DNA from: DATAZK01 sp965199805
Lineage (GTDB): Bacteria; Actinomycetota; Actinomycetes; Frankiales; Frankiaceae
Assembly (NCBI GenBank): GCA_965199805.1
Contig: CBDATO010000001.1
Span: forward strand, 2,728,001-2,792,000
Length of the DNA: 64,000 nt
Reading direction: 5' to 3'
Numbering within the stretch: the stretch's first letter is position 1; every line of letters starts with the position of its first letter. A model generated the notes under the pieces. That model made no database searches, was not told the DNA's origin, and worked only from the letters and a program-made list of their open reading frames with translations. Position numbers and translations under genes: made by a program. Below, in pieces: positions 1-8,511 of this stretch.

Positions 1-791
1 TCCGACAGGGTGCCGGTCGTGACCAGGCCCAGCAGCGCAGCCACGCGGAGCTGGCCCGCCGACCGTGGAGTTTCAGACCCCTTCTCGATGGCGCCGAGCT
101 TGCGTGCGGCGTCCTGAATGGTGGCGTAGATCGCCAGCACGTCCGCGGCGTCACCGACCACCCGCAGCTCGGCTTGGCCGTCGTCGCGGCGGAAGTAGTC
201 CACGTCGTGCTGGGTCCGGGCGGTCCCCGCGTTCTTACGGGTGCGGTCGGGCGTGATCAACGCCAGCGCTCTGCGTAGTGAGGCGCGGAGCTGGGTCATC
301 GACTGTTTGTGCGCCCGGGGCAGCACCCGCCGGGCGACCCACACCGCCTGCTCGTCGGTCAGACCGGAGGTGACGTCACAGATGGCGAGCGCCTGCCAGT
401 AGTTGATGTCGCCCGACCGCAACGCCTCGGCGATCATGGACAGCCGGCCGGACAGCGCCTCGGCGACCATGATCCGGTTCTCTGTAGCCGAGTCCGACAG
501 CCGGACCGCTGCCGCGACCTCACACCGCACCGCCCGTTCCGCTAGGTCCCGCTCATCAGCGGTGCGGTGATTCTCGACGGACCGCACCGCCCTCGCGGTT
601 GCCGCCACAGCCGCGCAACTGCACGAGGCGATATAGGCGGCTTGGCGCTCCCACGCCACCAACAGATCGGCTACGCCCGACGGTTTCAGTTGATCGATAC
701 GGACTTGGTCCAGGGCCGTGATCGCCTCCGGACCCGGCGGCGCGATCAACGCCGCCGCGACCACCCCGGAGGGGGAAAGTAAGTCGAACAT
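1..791 (-). CDS. DUF222 / 13E12-family HNH endonuclease, partial
   Basis: This gene enters from the left edge, so only its first 263 codons are present. I read it on the reverse strand from an ATG at 791 (begins MFDLLSPSGVVAAAL). The visible part is the helical DUF222 (13E12 repeat) domain, with typical phrases such as DERDLAERAVRCEVAAAV and SGDINYWQALAICD. In this family an HNH nuclease domain follows DUF222; it would lie outside the window. No Shine-Dalgarno precedes the ATG. Instead a TAGAGT -10 lies 7 nt upstream, so the mRNA is probably leaderless. The start codon lies inside a perfect LexA-type operator, which implies induction by DNA damage. 13E12 genes with SOS boxes are known in mycobacteria. 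The biological role of the family is not settled. Confidence 0.85.
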   Translation of the reverse strand, partial: MFDLLSPSGVVAAALIAPPGPEAITALDQVRIDQLKPSGVADLLVAWERQAAYIASCSCAAVAATARAVRSVENHRTADERDLAERAVRCEVAAAVRLSDSATENRIMVAEALSGRLSMIAEALRSGDINYWQALAICDVTSGLTDEQAVWVARRVLPRAHKQSMTQLRASLRRALALITPDRTRKNAGTARTQHDVDYFRRDDGQAELRVVGDAADVLAIYATIQDAARKLGAIEKGSETPRSAGQLRVAALLGLVTTGTLS

Positions 792-801
792 GCGTTCGAC
801 T
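782..801. promoter_or_regulatory. LexA (SOS) operator
   Basis: The dyad AGTCGAAC-ATGC-GTTCGACT has perfect 8-bp arms. It contains the actinobacterial SOS consensus TCGAAC-N4-GTTCGA exactly. It covers the ATG of the DUF222/HNH gene and touches its -10 box, so bound LexA would block initiation. Confidence 0.85.
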
Positions 802-804
802 CTA
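799..804 (-). promoter_or_regulatory. -10 box, leaderless start of DUF222 gene
   Basis: TAGAGT on the reverse strand is separated by 7 nt from the ATG at 791, which would put the transcription start at or next to the start codon. Confidence 0.5.
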
Positions 805-806
805 AT

Positions 807-832
807 CCCGGAAACCGGGCCTGACCAGGCCC
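807..832. repeat. two adjacent short hairpins
   Basis: CCGG pairs around AAA at about 807-819, and GGGCCTG-AC-CAGGCCC forms a 7-bp stem at 817-832. The stems overlap by three bases, so only one can form fully. They lie between the divergent DUF222 and copC genes. Their function is unknown. Confidence 0.4.
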
Positions 833-904
833 AAAAGCCACCTGTGGACAACTTTGCTCCGTCCGGTCGGGAACTTTTCGCCCCCTCCCGAGCACTGTGA
901 AGAC

Positions 905-1558
905 ATGGCTCTGCTCCTGCGGTCGGTGATGCGCCGCCTGGTCGTCGTGACGGCGGCTGCGGCGGCTGTCGTCCTGGTCGCAGCGCCCGCTGCCCAGGCC
1001 CACGACTCCCTGCTGGCCAGCACCCCGACCGCGGGGGAGGGACTCACGACGCTGCCGGCTGAGGTCCGCCTGACGTTCGGCGCGGAGCCGAGGGCGCAGT
1101 TCGCGGCCGTGCAGGTGACCGGCCCGGACGGCCGGCGCTACGACGCCGGGGCCCCGACCGTCGACGAGGTGACCCTGGTCCAGCCGTTGGCGACCGGCGG
1201 TCCGGCGGGCGCGTACACGGTGGACTGGCGGGTCGTCTCCGGCGACGGCCACGCCATCTCGGGACAGTTCGGCTTCCTCACGACGCAGGGCAGTGCCACC
1301 GCCACCCCGACACCCGCGGCGACCCCGACGGCATCGACACCCCCACCGACGACCGCGCCCGCACCCGCGGCGGCCGGCTCACCGGCGCTGGTCACGGTGG
1401 CCGATGACGAGGTCCGCGACACCGGCGGGCACACCGATGTGGTCATCGGGATCGTCGTGGCGGTGATCGTCGTCATCGGCGGTGTCGTGGGTGTCACCCT
1501 GCGCCGGAGGCGCTCGACCGGGCACGAACGCCCGCGGCGAGAGACCATGGGCCGGTGA
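905..1558 (+). CDS. CopC-domain copper-binding protein
   Basis: This 217-residue exported protein should bind copper outside the membrane. Residues 1-32 form a signal peptide ending APAAQA, so the mature protein begins with His33 (HDSLLAS). CopC proteins use that N-terminal histidine as a Cu(II) ligand. The CopC beta-sandwich spans about 33-130 and includes the family motif SGDGHAISGQF. A Thr/Pro/Ala-rich linker, a membrane helix near 187-209 and a basic tail RRRR follow, so the protein stays anchored. The ATG at 905 follows a weak GAAG. The stop overlaps the start of the next gene (GTGA), so the two are translationally coupled. Confidence 0.85.
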   Translation: MALLLRSVMRRLVVVTAAAAAVVLVAAPAAQAHDSLLASTPTAGEGLTTLPAEVRLTFGAEPRAQFAAVQVTGPDGRRYDAGAPTVDEVTLVQPLATGGPAGAYTVDWRVVSGDGHAISGQFGFLTTQGSATATPTPAATPTASTPPPTTAPAPAAAGSPALVTVADDEVRDTGGHTDVVIGIVVAVIVVIGGVVGVTLRRRRSTGHERPRRETMGR

Positions 1559-3621
1559 CGCAAGCTCCCACCGACGTGAGCGCGGCGCCGCAGACCGATC
1601 TGCCGGCCCCGCTGGAGCCGGCGCGCATCGGGGCTCCGGGCCGTCTGCTCGTCGCGACCCTCGTCGTCGGCGTCCTCACGTTGGTCGCCGCCGCCACCTT
1701 CGGCCACGGCATCGAGAGCAAGCCCACGGGCGGCCTGCCGTGGGCCGGGTCGGGCACCGCCTGGGCGCTGCCGATCGCGCGGTTCTTCCACGACGCGGCG
1801 GCGGTCGTCACCATCGGCTTCCTGCTGCTCGCCGTCGGCCTGCTGCCCGACCGCAAGGGCACCGTCGGTCCTGCCGCCCGGGCCGCGCTCAAGGTGGCCC
1901 GCGCGGCTGCCGGCGCGTGGTTCGTCGCTGTCGTCGTCGAGGCGATGCTCTCGCTGTCCCAGGAGGCGGGCGCCCCCCTGGGCGACGTCCTGCACTGGAA
2001 CAACATCAAGTTCTACGCGACCGAGGTCACGGAGGGGAAGACCAGCCTCGCCGTCGCGATCGCCGCGCTCGCGATCCTGCTGACGCCGATCGTGACGCGG
2101 GTCAACGGCGCCGCCGTGCTGCTCGGCATCGCTGCCTTCGGGCTCATCCTGCCGCCCCTGCTGACCGGCCACTCGGCCAGCGCCGGCGACCACGACGCCG
2201 CGATGAGCAGCCTCACGCTGCACGTGCTCTTCGCCAGCCTGTGGATCGGCGGCCTCGCCGGCGTGGCCTGGCTGGCGTGCCGTAACAAGGCCAACTCGGG
2301 CCGCGCGTACGCGGTCGCCCTGCCCCGCTTCTCACGCCTGGCGCTGGTCTGCTTCGTCGCGGTGGCCGCGTCGGGCGTGCTGAACGCGTACATCCGCATC
2401 GGGACGCTCGGCGACCTGTTCACCACGCGCTACGGCGGGCTCGTGCTGTTCAAGACGGCAGCGCTGCTGGTGCTCGGCTGGTTCGGCTATCGCCACCGCG
2501 CCCGTACGGTGCCGCTCGCCGCGGCCGGTGATCGCCGCGCGTTCTTCCGCCTGGCCGCCGCCGAGCTCGCCGTCATGGCCATCGCCGTCGGTCTCGCGGT
2601 CGCCCTCTCGCGCAGCCCGACCCCGGTCGCGCGCACCGAGCCCGACGTCAGCCCCGCGAAGGCCGTCCTCGGCTACGACCTGCCGGGCCCGATCTCCGTC
2701 AGCCGGCTCGCCTTCGACTGGGCACCGCAACTGCTATTCGCGGTCTTCATCGTGGTCGCGGCGGTCTGGTACGCCCGCGCCGTCCACCTGCTGCACAAAC
2801 GCGGCGACGCCTGGCCGCGGCTCTACACGGTCAGCTGGTACGCGGGCCTGGTGGTGGTCGGCATCGTCACCCAGACCGGTGTGAACCGCTACGGGGAGAT
2901 CCTGTTCAGCGTCCACATGGCGCAGCACATGGTGCTGTCGATGGTGGCGCCGCCGTTGCTCGCGCTGGGCGCGCCGATCACCCTGGCGCTGCGCTATCTG
3001 CCGACGGCATCGACGCCGGGGGCCCGGGGGGCGCGCGCCTGGCTGCTCGCCGGCCTGCGGAGCCCGATCATGCGGGTGCTCTCCAATCCGCTCGTCGGCC
3101 TGGGCCTGTTCGTCGCCAGCACCTTCGGGCTCTACTTCTCCAGCCTCTTCACGATCCTCATGTCCAGCCACGCCGGTCACCTGGCGATGTCGGTGCACTT
3201 CCTGCTGACCGGCTGTCTCGTCTTCTGGCCGCTGGTGTCGCCCGATCCGCTGCCGCACCGTCCTGGCCATGCAGCGCGGATGATGCTGCTGGTCATCCTG
3301 GTGCCGTTCCACGCGTTCTTCGGCCTCGCGATCCTCACGGAGACGAATGTGCTGGCCTCCGGCTGGTACGACCGGCTGCAGCGCCCGTGGGGCGCGTCCC
3401 TGCTGTCCGACCAGCACACGGGTGGTGGTATCGCCATGGCGCTGACCGAGCCGGTCGCGTTCCTGGTCGCGGGCGTGATCCTCATGCAGTGGTCACGCGC
3501 CGACGCCCGCCGGGCGGCGGCCTTCGACCGCAAGGCCGACCGCGCGGAGGCGTCGGGCGATGAGCAGGACGAGCTCGCCACCTACAACCGCTACCTCGCC
3601 GATCTGGCGAAGCGCCGCTAG
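1555..3621 (+). CDS. CopD-CtaG fusion copper transport/oxidase assembly protein
   Basis: This 688-residue polytopic membrane protein starts at a GTG that overlaps the copC stop. The N-terminal half is CopD-like, with helices and conserved polar residues in GHSASAGDHD and LHVLFASLWIGGLAG (about 200-235). The C-terminal half, about 380-640, matches the cytochrome c oxidase assembly factor CtaG (caa3 type), with membrane-embedded His motifs FSVHMAQHM and SVHFLLTG. The fusion and the coupling to copC indicate copper uptake through the membrane and delivery to cuproenzymes such as cytochrome oxidase. The tail is hydrophilic and charged. Confidence 0.85.
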   Translation: MTQAPTDVSAAPQTDLPAPLEPARIGAPGRLLVATLVVGVLTLVAAATFGHGIESKPTGGLPWAGSGTAWALPIARFFHDAAAVVTIGFLLLAVGLLPDRKGTVGPAARAALKVARAAAGAWFVAVVVEAMLSLSQEAGAPLGDVLHWNNIKFYATEVTEGKTSLAVAIAALAILLTPIVTRVNGAAVLLGIAAFGLILPPLLTGHSASAGDHDAAMSSLTLHVLFASLWIGGLAGVAWLACRNKANSGRAYAVALPRFSRLALVCFVAVAASGVLNAYIRIGTLGDLFTTRYGGLVLFKTAALLVLGWFGYRHRARTVPLAAAGDRRAFFRLAAAELAVMAIAVGLAVALSRSPTPVARTEPDVSPAKAVLGYDLPGPISVSRLAFDWAPQLLFAVFIVVAAVWYARAVHLLHKRGDAWPRLYTVSWYAGLVVVGIVTQTGVNRYGEILFSVHMAQHMVLSMVAPPLLALGAPITLALRYLPTASTPGARGARAWLLAGLRSPIMRVLSNPLVGLGLFVASTFGLYFSSLFTILMSSHAGHLAMSVHFLLTGCLVFWPLVSPDPLPHRPGHAARMMLLVILVPFHAFFGLAILTETNVLASGWYDRLQRPWGASLLSDQHTGGGIAMALTEPVAFLVAGVILMQWSRADARRAAAFDRKADRAEASGDEQDELATYNRYLADLAKRR

Positions 3622-3639
3622 CTCCTGAAGGGGCGACGT

Positions 3640-4497
3640 TCAGAGGTTCTTCGGCCGGTTGACGTAACGGCGCTCGGTGGGCGACCAGAACCAGCCGCCG
3701 CCCGCCCGGGTGCCGCCGTCGACCGGCACGTTGTGGCCGGTCACGAAGGACGACATGTCCGAGGCCAGGAACAGCGCCACGCGCGCCTGGTCCTCGGGCC
3801 AGCCGAGCCGCCCGGCCGGGGCCCACGCCTCCCACAGGTGCTCGGAGTCCTCGAAGCCGGTGAGGTAGTCGACCTGCGGGGTCTGGGTGAGGTCGGGGCC
3901 GATGCCGTTGACGCGGATGCCGTAGCGGCCGAGCTGCACGCCGAGGTCGGTCGTGAAGCCGTTGGCCGCGGTCTTGAACGCGCCGTACACCGGCTCGCCG
4001 GGGTAGCCGCGCATGCCCTCGACGGAGTGGAAGTTGACGATCGAGCCCGACTTCTGCGCGGTCATCGGCTCGATCACGGCCTGGCACATCGAGAACAGGT
4101 GCAGCAGGTTGACCCGGTACATCGCGTCCCAGGACTCCGGCGACGACGTCGCGAAGCGCACCAGCGGGCGGTAGTCGCCCACGTTGTTGACCAGCACGTC
4201 GATGCGGCCGTGCGTGGCCACCACGTCGTCCACCAGCGGCTTCGCCACGGTCGGGTCGGTCACGTCGACGACGTGCGTGCGTACGCGCCCGCCCGCCGCC
4301 TCGATGTCGGCCTTCGCGCGCTCCGCCCGCTCGGGGTCGATCTCGGCGATCTCGACGAGGGCGCCGTGCTGGGCGAACAACCATGAGACGGCGCCGCCGA
4401 TGCCGTCACCACCGCCGGTCACGAGGGCGACCTTGCCGTCCAGCAAGCGGCTGTAGTCGGGGATCGCAGGGACACGGGCGGGGGTCTGACCGGTCAT
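3640..4497 (-). CDS. SDR-family NAD(P)-dependent oxidoreductase
   Basis: This classical short-chain dehydrogenase has 285 residues from the ATG at 4497 (MTGQTPARVP). The open frame extends 13 codons further upstream but would then crowd the divergent gene at 4557. The Rossmann nucleotide-binding motif is TGGGDGIGG near residue 28. The NNAG signature appears as NNVG, and the active site is Ser (HSVEG) with YGAFK. The C-terminal part carries the family's PVDGG motif. The substrate cannot be told. It is transcribed away from the acyl-CoA cluster and converges on the copD-ctaG gene with an 18-bp gap. Confidence 0.8.
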   Translation of the reverse strand: MTGQTPARVPAIPDYSRLLDGKVALVTGGGDGIGGAVSWLFAQHGALVEIAEIDPERAERAKADIEAAGGRVRTHVVDVTDPTVAKPLVDDVVATHGRIDVLVNNVGDYRPLVRFATSSPESWDAMYRVNLLHLFSMCQAVIEPMTAQKSGSIVNFHSVEGMRGYPGEPVYGAFKTAANGFTTDLGVQLGRYGIRVNGIGPDLTQTPQVDYLTGFEDSEHLWEAWAPAGRLGWPEDQARVALFLASDMSSFVTGHNVPVDGGTRAGGGWFWSPTERRYVNRPKNL

Positions 4498-4556
4498 GTC
4501 CGCCGATTCTGCATACCGCCTGAACTGGCCGGACACCCGGCTGGTAGGAACTAACG

Positions 4557-5495
4557 GTGAGCGCTCCGATTCCCGCCCTGTCCCTGCACGCCGGCAACTT
4601 CCGCCAGGACCCCGGTCCGTGGGACGCGATGTTCGACAAGGCGCTCGCCGCCGAGGCCGCCGGCATCGACCGCCTGATGGTCTCCGACCACGTGGTCATG
4701 GGCGAGAACCTCGAGGAGTACGGCAAGCCGGAGCGCGGCGGGATGAAGGGGTCGGTCCAGCCGACCACCGCCGAAGGTCAGTGGCTCGAGCCGCTGACCG
4801 TGCTGTCGATGATCGCCGGCATGACCAAGAACGTGCGGTTGGGCACCGGGATCCTGGTCGCCGCGCTGCGCCGCCCGATCGTGCTCGCGAAGACGCTCGC
4901 CACCCTCGACGTGCTGTCGGGCGGCCGCGTCGACCTCGGCATCGGCGTCGGCTGGCAGAAGGAGGAGTACGACGCCTGCGGGCTCTCGTACGACGGCCGC
5001 GGCCCGCTGCTCGACGACACTCTGGAGATCCTGCAGAACGCGTGGACCCAGATGCCGACCGCGCACGACTCGGAGTTCGTGAAGTTCGAGCGCATCTACG
5101 TCTCGCCGCAGCCGTTGCAGCCGGGCGGGGTGCCGATCTGGGTGAGCGGCACGATCAACAAGCGCAGCCTGCGGCGCATCGCCCGCTTCGGCAGCGGCTG
5201 GATCCCGTGGGGCGACGACATCGCCAACCCGGCCGCCGGCCTGACGCAGATCAAGCAGGTGCTCGAGGAGGCCGGCCGCTCGGCCGAGGGCTTCCGCGTG
5301 CAGGGCAGCCTCATGGTGCGTCCCGACGAGTCCGGCAAGTACGACTTCGCCAAGGCCGTGGCCGGCGTGCCGCAGCAGGTCGAGCTCGGCATCACCGACT
5401 TCTCCACCGCCGTCGTCGGCCTGCCCACCGGCAAGGACGAGGCCACCGAGGTGCTCTCGGGTCTGGTCTCCGCGTTCCGCAAGGTCGCCGCTTAG
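4557..5495 (+). CDS. LLM-class F420-dependent oxidoreductase
   Basis: This 312-residue luciferase-like TIM-barrel protein resembles the TIGR03619-type F420-dependent families. It contains the typical VSDHVVMG near residue 40, VRLGTGILVAALRRPI near 90 and LSGGRVDLGIGVGW near 120. The GTG start follows a TAGGAA -10-like hexamer by 6 nt and has no Shine-Dalgarno. It lies directly before an acyl-CoA ligase, so it may oxidise or reduce an intermediate of the acyl-CoA pathway. F420 rather than FMN as cofactor is inferred from the family. Confidence 0.8.
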   Translation: MSAPIPALSLHAGNFRQDPGPWDAMFDKALAAEAAGIDRLMVSDHVVMGENLEEYGKPERGGMKGSVQPTTAEGQWLEPLTVLSMIAGMTKNVRLGTGILVAALRRPIVLAKTLATLDVLSGGRVDLGIGVGWQKEEYDACGLSYDGRGPLLDDTLEILQNAWTQMPTAHDSEFVKFERIYVSPQPLQPGGVPIWVSGTINKRSLRRIARFGSGWIPWGDDIANPAAGLTQIKQVLEEAGRSAEGFRVQGSLMVRPDESGKYDFAKAVAGVPQQVELGITDFSTAVVGLPTGKDEATEVLSGLVSAFRKVAA

Positions 5496-5515
5496 TTTCT
5501 GGCACCCTCTTCAAT

Positions 5516-5531
5516 GCGCGCGTACGCGCGC
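5516..5531. repeat. 16-bp perfect palindrome
   Basis: GCGCGCGTACGCGCGC lies 20 bp after the oxidoreductase stop and 36 bp before the ligase start. It could be a regulator site or part of a weak terminator. It has no T-run. Confidence 0.35.
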
Positions 5532-5566
5532 GGTCGGACACCGTTGTCACCGAAGGGACCTTCAGG

Positions 5567-7075
5567 GTGGGCGTGGAAGTGCTGCTGGACTTGGCGGCGT
5601 CGATGGTGGGCGACCGCGTGGCACTCGGCTCCCGCGCCGACGGCATCACCTTCGAGCAGCTCGCCGCGCGGGCCGCGGGAGGTGCAGGCCTGCTGCAGGC
5701 GCAGGGGGGCCGCTCGGTCGCCTTCGTGGGGGTCAACGGCCCCCAGTTCAACGTCGCGGTGTTCGCCTCGGCGCTCGCAGGGCTGCCGATCACGCCGCTG
5801 AACTACCGGCTCCCCGATGCCGACCTCAACGCGCTGATCGACCGGCTCGACGAGCCCGTCATCCTCGTGGACGACGACATGCGCGGCCGCATCGGTGACC
5901 GGCAGCGGGTGCTGTCGAGCACCGGCTGGCTCGCCGACACCGCTACCGCCGAGCCCATCCAGGCCGAGGAGCTGGCCGACGACGCCATCGCCTCGATCCT
6001 GTTCACCAGCGGCACCACGTCGGAGCCCAAGGGCGTCGTGCTGCGGCACGGCAACCTGACCTCGTACGTGCTGCAGACCGTCGACCTGCTCGGCGCCGAC
6101 GAGGACGACTGCGCGCTGGTCGCCGTGCCGCCGTACCACATCGCCGGTGTGGCCACGGTCCTGACCAACACCTACGCCGGCCGCCGCATGGTGCACCTGC
6201 CCGCCTTCACCGCGAAGGAGTGGCTGCAGATCGCCGGCGACGAGGGCGTCACCAATGCCATGGTCGTGCCGACGATGCTCGCCCGCGTGGTCGAGCACCT
6301 CGAGGAGTCCGGCGGGCTCGCGGGGCAGGTGCCGACGCTGCGCAGCATCGCGTACGGCGGCGCCCGCATCGCCCCGACCGTGCTGGAGAAGGCGCTCCTC
6401 GCGTTCCCGGAGACCGGCTTCGTCAACGCGTACGGCCTCACCGAGACCAGCTCGACCATCGCGGTGCTCGGCCCCGACGACCACCGCAACGCCATGAACA
6501 CCGAGGACCCGGTCTGGCGTGCGCGGCTGTCGTCCGCCGGCCGAGCGGTGCCCGGCATCGAGTTCGAGGTGCGCGGGCCCGACGGCTCCATCCTCGGCCC
6601 GGGCGAGACGGGCGAGCTCTTCGTCCGCGGCGCCCAGGTCGCCGGTGAGTACGTGGGCACGGGCACCGGTCTCGACGCCGGTGGCTGGTTCCCGACCCGC
6701 GACCGCGCGCACATCGACTCCGACGGCTACCTGTTCATCGAGGGCCGCGACGACGACACGATCATCCGCGGCGGCGAGAACATCGCCCCCGCCGAGGTCG
6801 AGGACGTACTGCTCACCCACCCGTCGGTGCGTGACGCGGCCGTCGTCGGCATCCCCGACGAGGAGTGGGGCCAGCAGATCTGCGCGGTCATCGTCGTGGC
6901 CGACGGCGACTCGGTGGACGCTGTCGCGCTCTGCGAGGACGTGCGCAGCTACGCGGCGAGCAAGCTGCGCTCCAGCCGCGCGCCGAGCACCGTGCTCATC
7001 TGGTCGGAGCTGCCCTACACCCCGACCGGCAAGCTCCTGCGCCGCACGATCGTCGGCAGCCTCACCAGCTCCTGA
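5567..7075 (+). CDS. class I adenylate-forming acyl-CoA synthetase (FadD-like)
   Basis: This enzyme activates a carboxylic acid to acyl-AMP and then acyl-CoA. It has 502 residues from the GTG at 5567, chosen because GAAGGGA lies 9 nt upstream. Further upstream the frame is open but only as a shadow of the previous gene. Motifs in order are the ATP/phosphate loop FTSGTTSEPKG near 147, YGLTETSS near 290, GGWFPTRDRAHID near 372, GRDDDTIIRGGENIAP near 397, and the catalytic Lys in YTPTGKLLRR near 488. The substrate is not predictable. Its neighbours (crotonase, CoA-transferase, acyl-CoA dehydrogenase) point to degradation of a fatty, aromatic or terpenoid acid. Confidence 0.88.
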   Translation: MGVEVLLDLAASMVGDRVALGSRADGITFEQLAARAAGGAGLLQAQGGRSVAFVGVNGPQFNVAVFASALAGLPITPLNYRLPDADLNALIDRLDEPVILVDDDMRGRIGDRQRVLSSTGWLADTATAEPIQAEELADDAIASILFTSGTTSEPKGVVLRHGNLTSYVLQTVDLLGADEDDCALVAVPPYHIAGVATVLTNTYAGRRMVHLPAFTAKEWLQIAGDEGVTNAMVVPTMLARVVEHLEESGGLAGQVPTLRSIAYGGARIAPTVLEKALLAFPETGFVNAYGLTETSSTIAVLGPDDHRNAMNTEDPVWRARLSSAGRAVPGIEFEVRGPDGSILGPGETGELFVRGAQVAGEYVGTGTGLDAGGWFPTRDRAHIDSDGYLFIEGRDDDTIIRGGENIAPAEVEDVLLTHPSVRDAAVVGIPDEEWGQQICAVIVVADGDSVDAVALCEDVRSYAASKLRSSRAPSTVLIWSELPYTPTGKLLRRTIVGSLTSS

Positions 7076-7135
7076 GCTCCCCGTTCGTACGCTTCTCCTG
7101 TCGTTCCGCATCTCTTCAGCCCGGAGGCTTTTCCC

Positions 7136-7459
7136 ATGTCGACACCCGTCCAGCTGCGTACTGGCGCCCGGCTGCGTAGCCAGGTGGACGCCACCGAGAT
7201 CATCGTGGTCCGCGCCCCCTCCCGCGAGGTCGACCTGACCTGCGGCGGCGCCCCGATGATCGACGTCAAGGCCGAACCCGAGGCCGGCCTCACGCTCGAC
7301 CCGGCCCTGTCCGGCGGTGCCCCCGTCGGCAAGCGCTTCACGCTCGCCGACGACGCGTCGCTCGAGGTGCTGGTGACGAAGGGCGGCGAGGGCACCCTCG
7401 CCGACGGCAGTGAGGCCCTCGTGCTCAAGGAAGCCAAGCAGCTGCCCTCCAGCGACTGA
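7136..7459 (+). CDS. small conserved-looking hypothetical protein
   Basis: This 107-residue protein begins MSTPVQLRTGARL after CGGAGG (spacing about 8), a convincing ribosome site. It is soluble, Glu/Asp-rich and largely beta-like (EIIVVRAPSREVDLTCGG). It has one cysteine and no recognisable motif. It sits between the acyl-CoA ligase and the crotonase and is probably co-transcribed with them. I do not recognise the family. Confidence 0.65.
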   Translation: MSTPVQLRTGARLRSQVDATEIIVVRAPSREVDLTCGGAPMIDVKAEPEAGLTLDPALSGGAPVGKRFTLADDASLEVLVTKGGEGTLADGSEALVLKEAKQLPSSD

Positions 7460-7476
7460 CGCTGCAGCCGGGTCTC

Positions 7477-8508
7477 GTGCCGCTCCTCGATCCGGACGAC
7501 CTCGCCGAGGCCGTCGCGGCGGCGGACACCGACCCGGACGACCCGGTGGCCCTGGTCGTCGACCTCGATCGACGACTGTCGCCCGAGCGAACGAGTGCGA
7601 CGCTGGCCGCGGTCCGGTGCAGCGCGCGCGTCGTCGTCGGCGTCGCGTCGGGGCGGCCCGTTCCGGTCAACCGGCGGCTGGCCGACGCGCTGACGTTCAG
7701 TCTGGTGCCGCCCGGCTTCGACGTGGCGTCACCGGCTCTGGTCGCGGTGTCCGACCCGGTCGCCGCAGCGGCCCGGGTCGCCGAGATTGTCGGGGGGCAT
7801 CCGCTCGCCACCTCTGCGCTGGTCGTGCTGGCGCAGCAGGTGGGGCTGCTGCCGCTGTGGGAGGGGCTCGTCGCCGAGTCGGCCACGTATTCGATGCTGC
7901 TGGCCGGGCCGGAGTTCGCGACCTGGCGGGAGAGCACGCCGCGCAAGCCGCTCGCGCCGGACGACGACGAGCCGGTGCTGGTCTCCCGCGCGGGCGACCG
8001 GCTGCTGCTCGAACTCAACCGACCGCAACGGCGCAATGCGTACGGGCACGCGGTACGCGACGCGCTGCTGTCCGGTCTCGCCATCGCGGCCGCCGACCCG
8101 GACCTGACCGTGGAGATCCGCGGCCGCGGCGCGGCGTTCTGCAGTGGCGGTGACCTCGCCGAGTTCGGCACTGCGCCGGACCCCGCCCGCGCCCACCTCA
8201 TCCGGCTGCGGCACAGCGCGGGCAACGTGATCTACGGGATGCGTGACCGCGTGAGCGTCCACGTGCACGGCGCCTGCATCGGCGCGGGCATCGAGCTGCC
8301 CGCCTTCGCCGGCCACGTCGTCGCGGCGCCGAACACCCGTATCGCGCTTCCCGAGGTCTCGATGGGCCTCGTGCTCGGGGCCGGCGGCACCGTCAGCATC
8401 ACCCACCGCATCGGACGCTGGCGCATGGCCTACCTCGGCCTGACCGGCGACGTGATCGGCCCGGAGCAGGCGCTGGCCTGGGGGCTCGTCGACGCACTGA
8501 GCAGCTGA
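7477..8508 (+). CDS. enoyl-CoA hydratase/isomerase-family protein with extra N-terminal half
   Basis: The protein has 343 residues from a GTG. Residues about 165-343 form a crotonase domain: LNRPQRRNAYGHAV, oxyanion-hole motif CSGGDLAEFG near 221, GACIGAGIELPAFAG near 265 and ALPEVSMGLVLGAGG near 288. Both catalytic glutamates of hydratases (IEL and PEV) are present. Residues 1-165 have no such motifs but begin like a crotonase (DPVALVVDLDRRLSPE), so they may be a degenerate second crotonase copy. It should hydrate or isomerise an enoyl-CoA from the linked pathway. It is followed after 3 bp by the CoA-transferase gene. Confidence 0.8.
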   Translation: MPLLDPDDLAEAVAAADTDPDDPVALVVDLDRRLSPERTSATLAAVRCSARVVVGVASGRPVPVNRRLADALTFSLVPPGFDVASPALVAVSDPVAAAARVAEIVGGHPLATSALVVLAQQVGLLPLWEGLVAESATYSMLLAGPEFATWRESTPRKPLAPDDDEPVLVSRAGDRLLLELNRPQRRNAYGHAVRDALLSGLAIAAADPDLTVEIRGRGAAFCSGGDLAEFGTAPDPARAHLIRLRHSAGNVIYGMRDRVSVHVHGACIGAGIELPAFAGHVVAAPNTRIALPEVSMGLVLGAGGTVSITHRIGRWRMAYLGLTGDVIGPEQALAWGLVDALSS

Positions 8509-8511
8509 TCG

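Noticed and set aside
5516..5531. Palindrome as intrinsic terminator of the LLM gene
   Set aside because: No loop and no T-run. It may be an operator, so it is listed only as a repeat.
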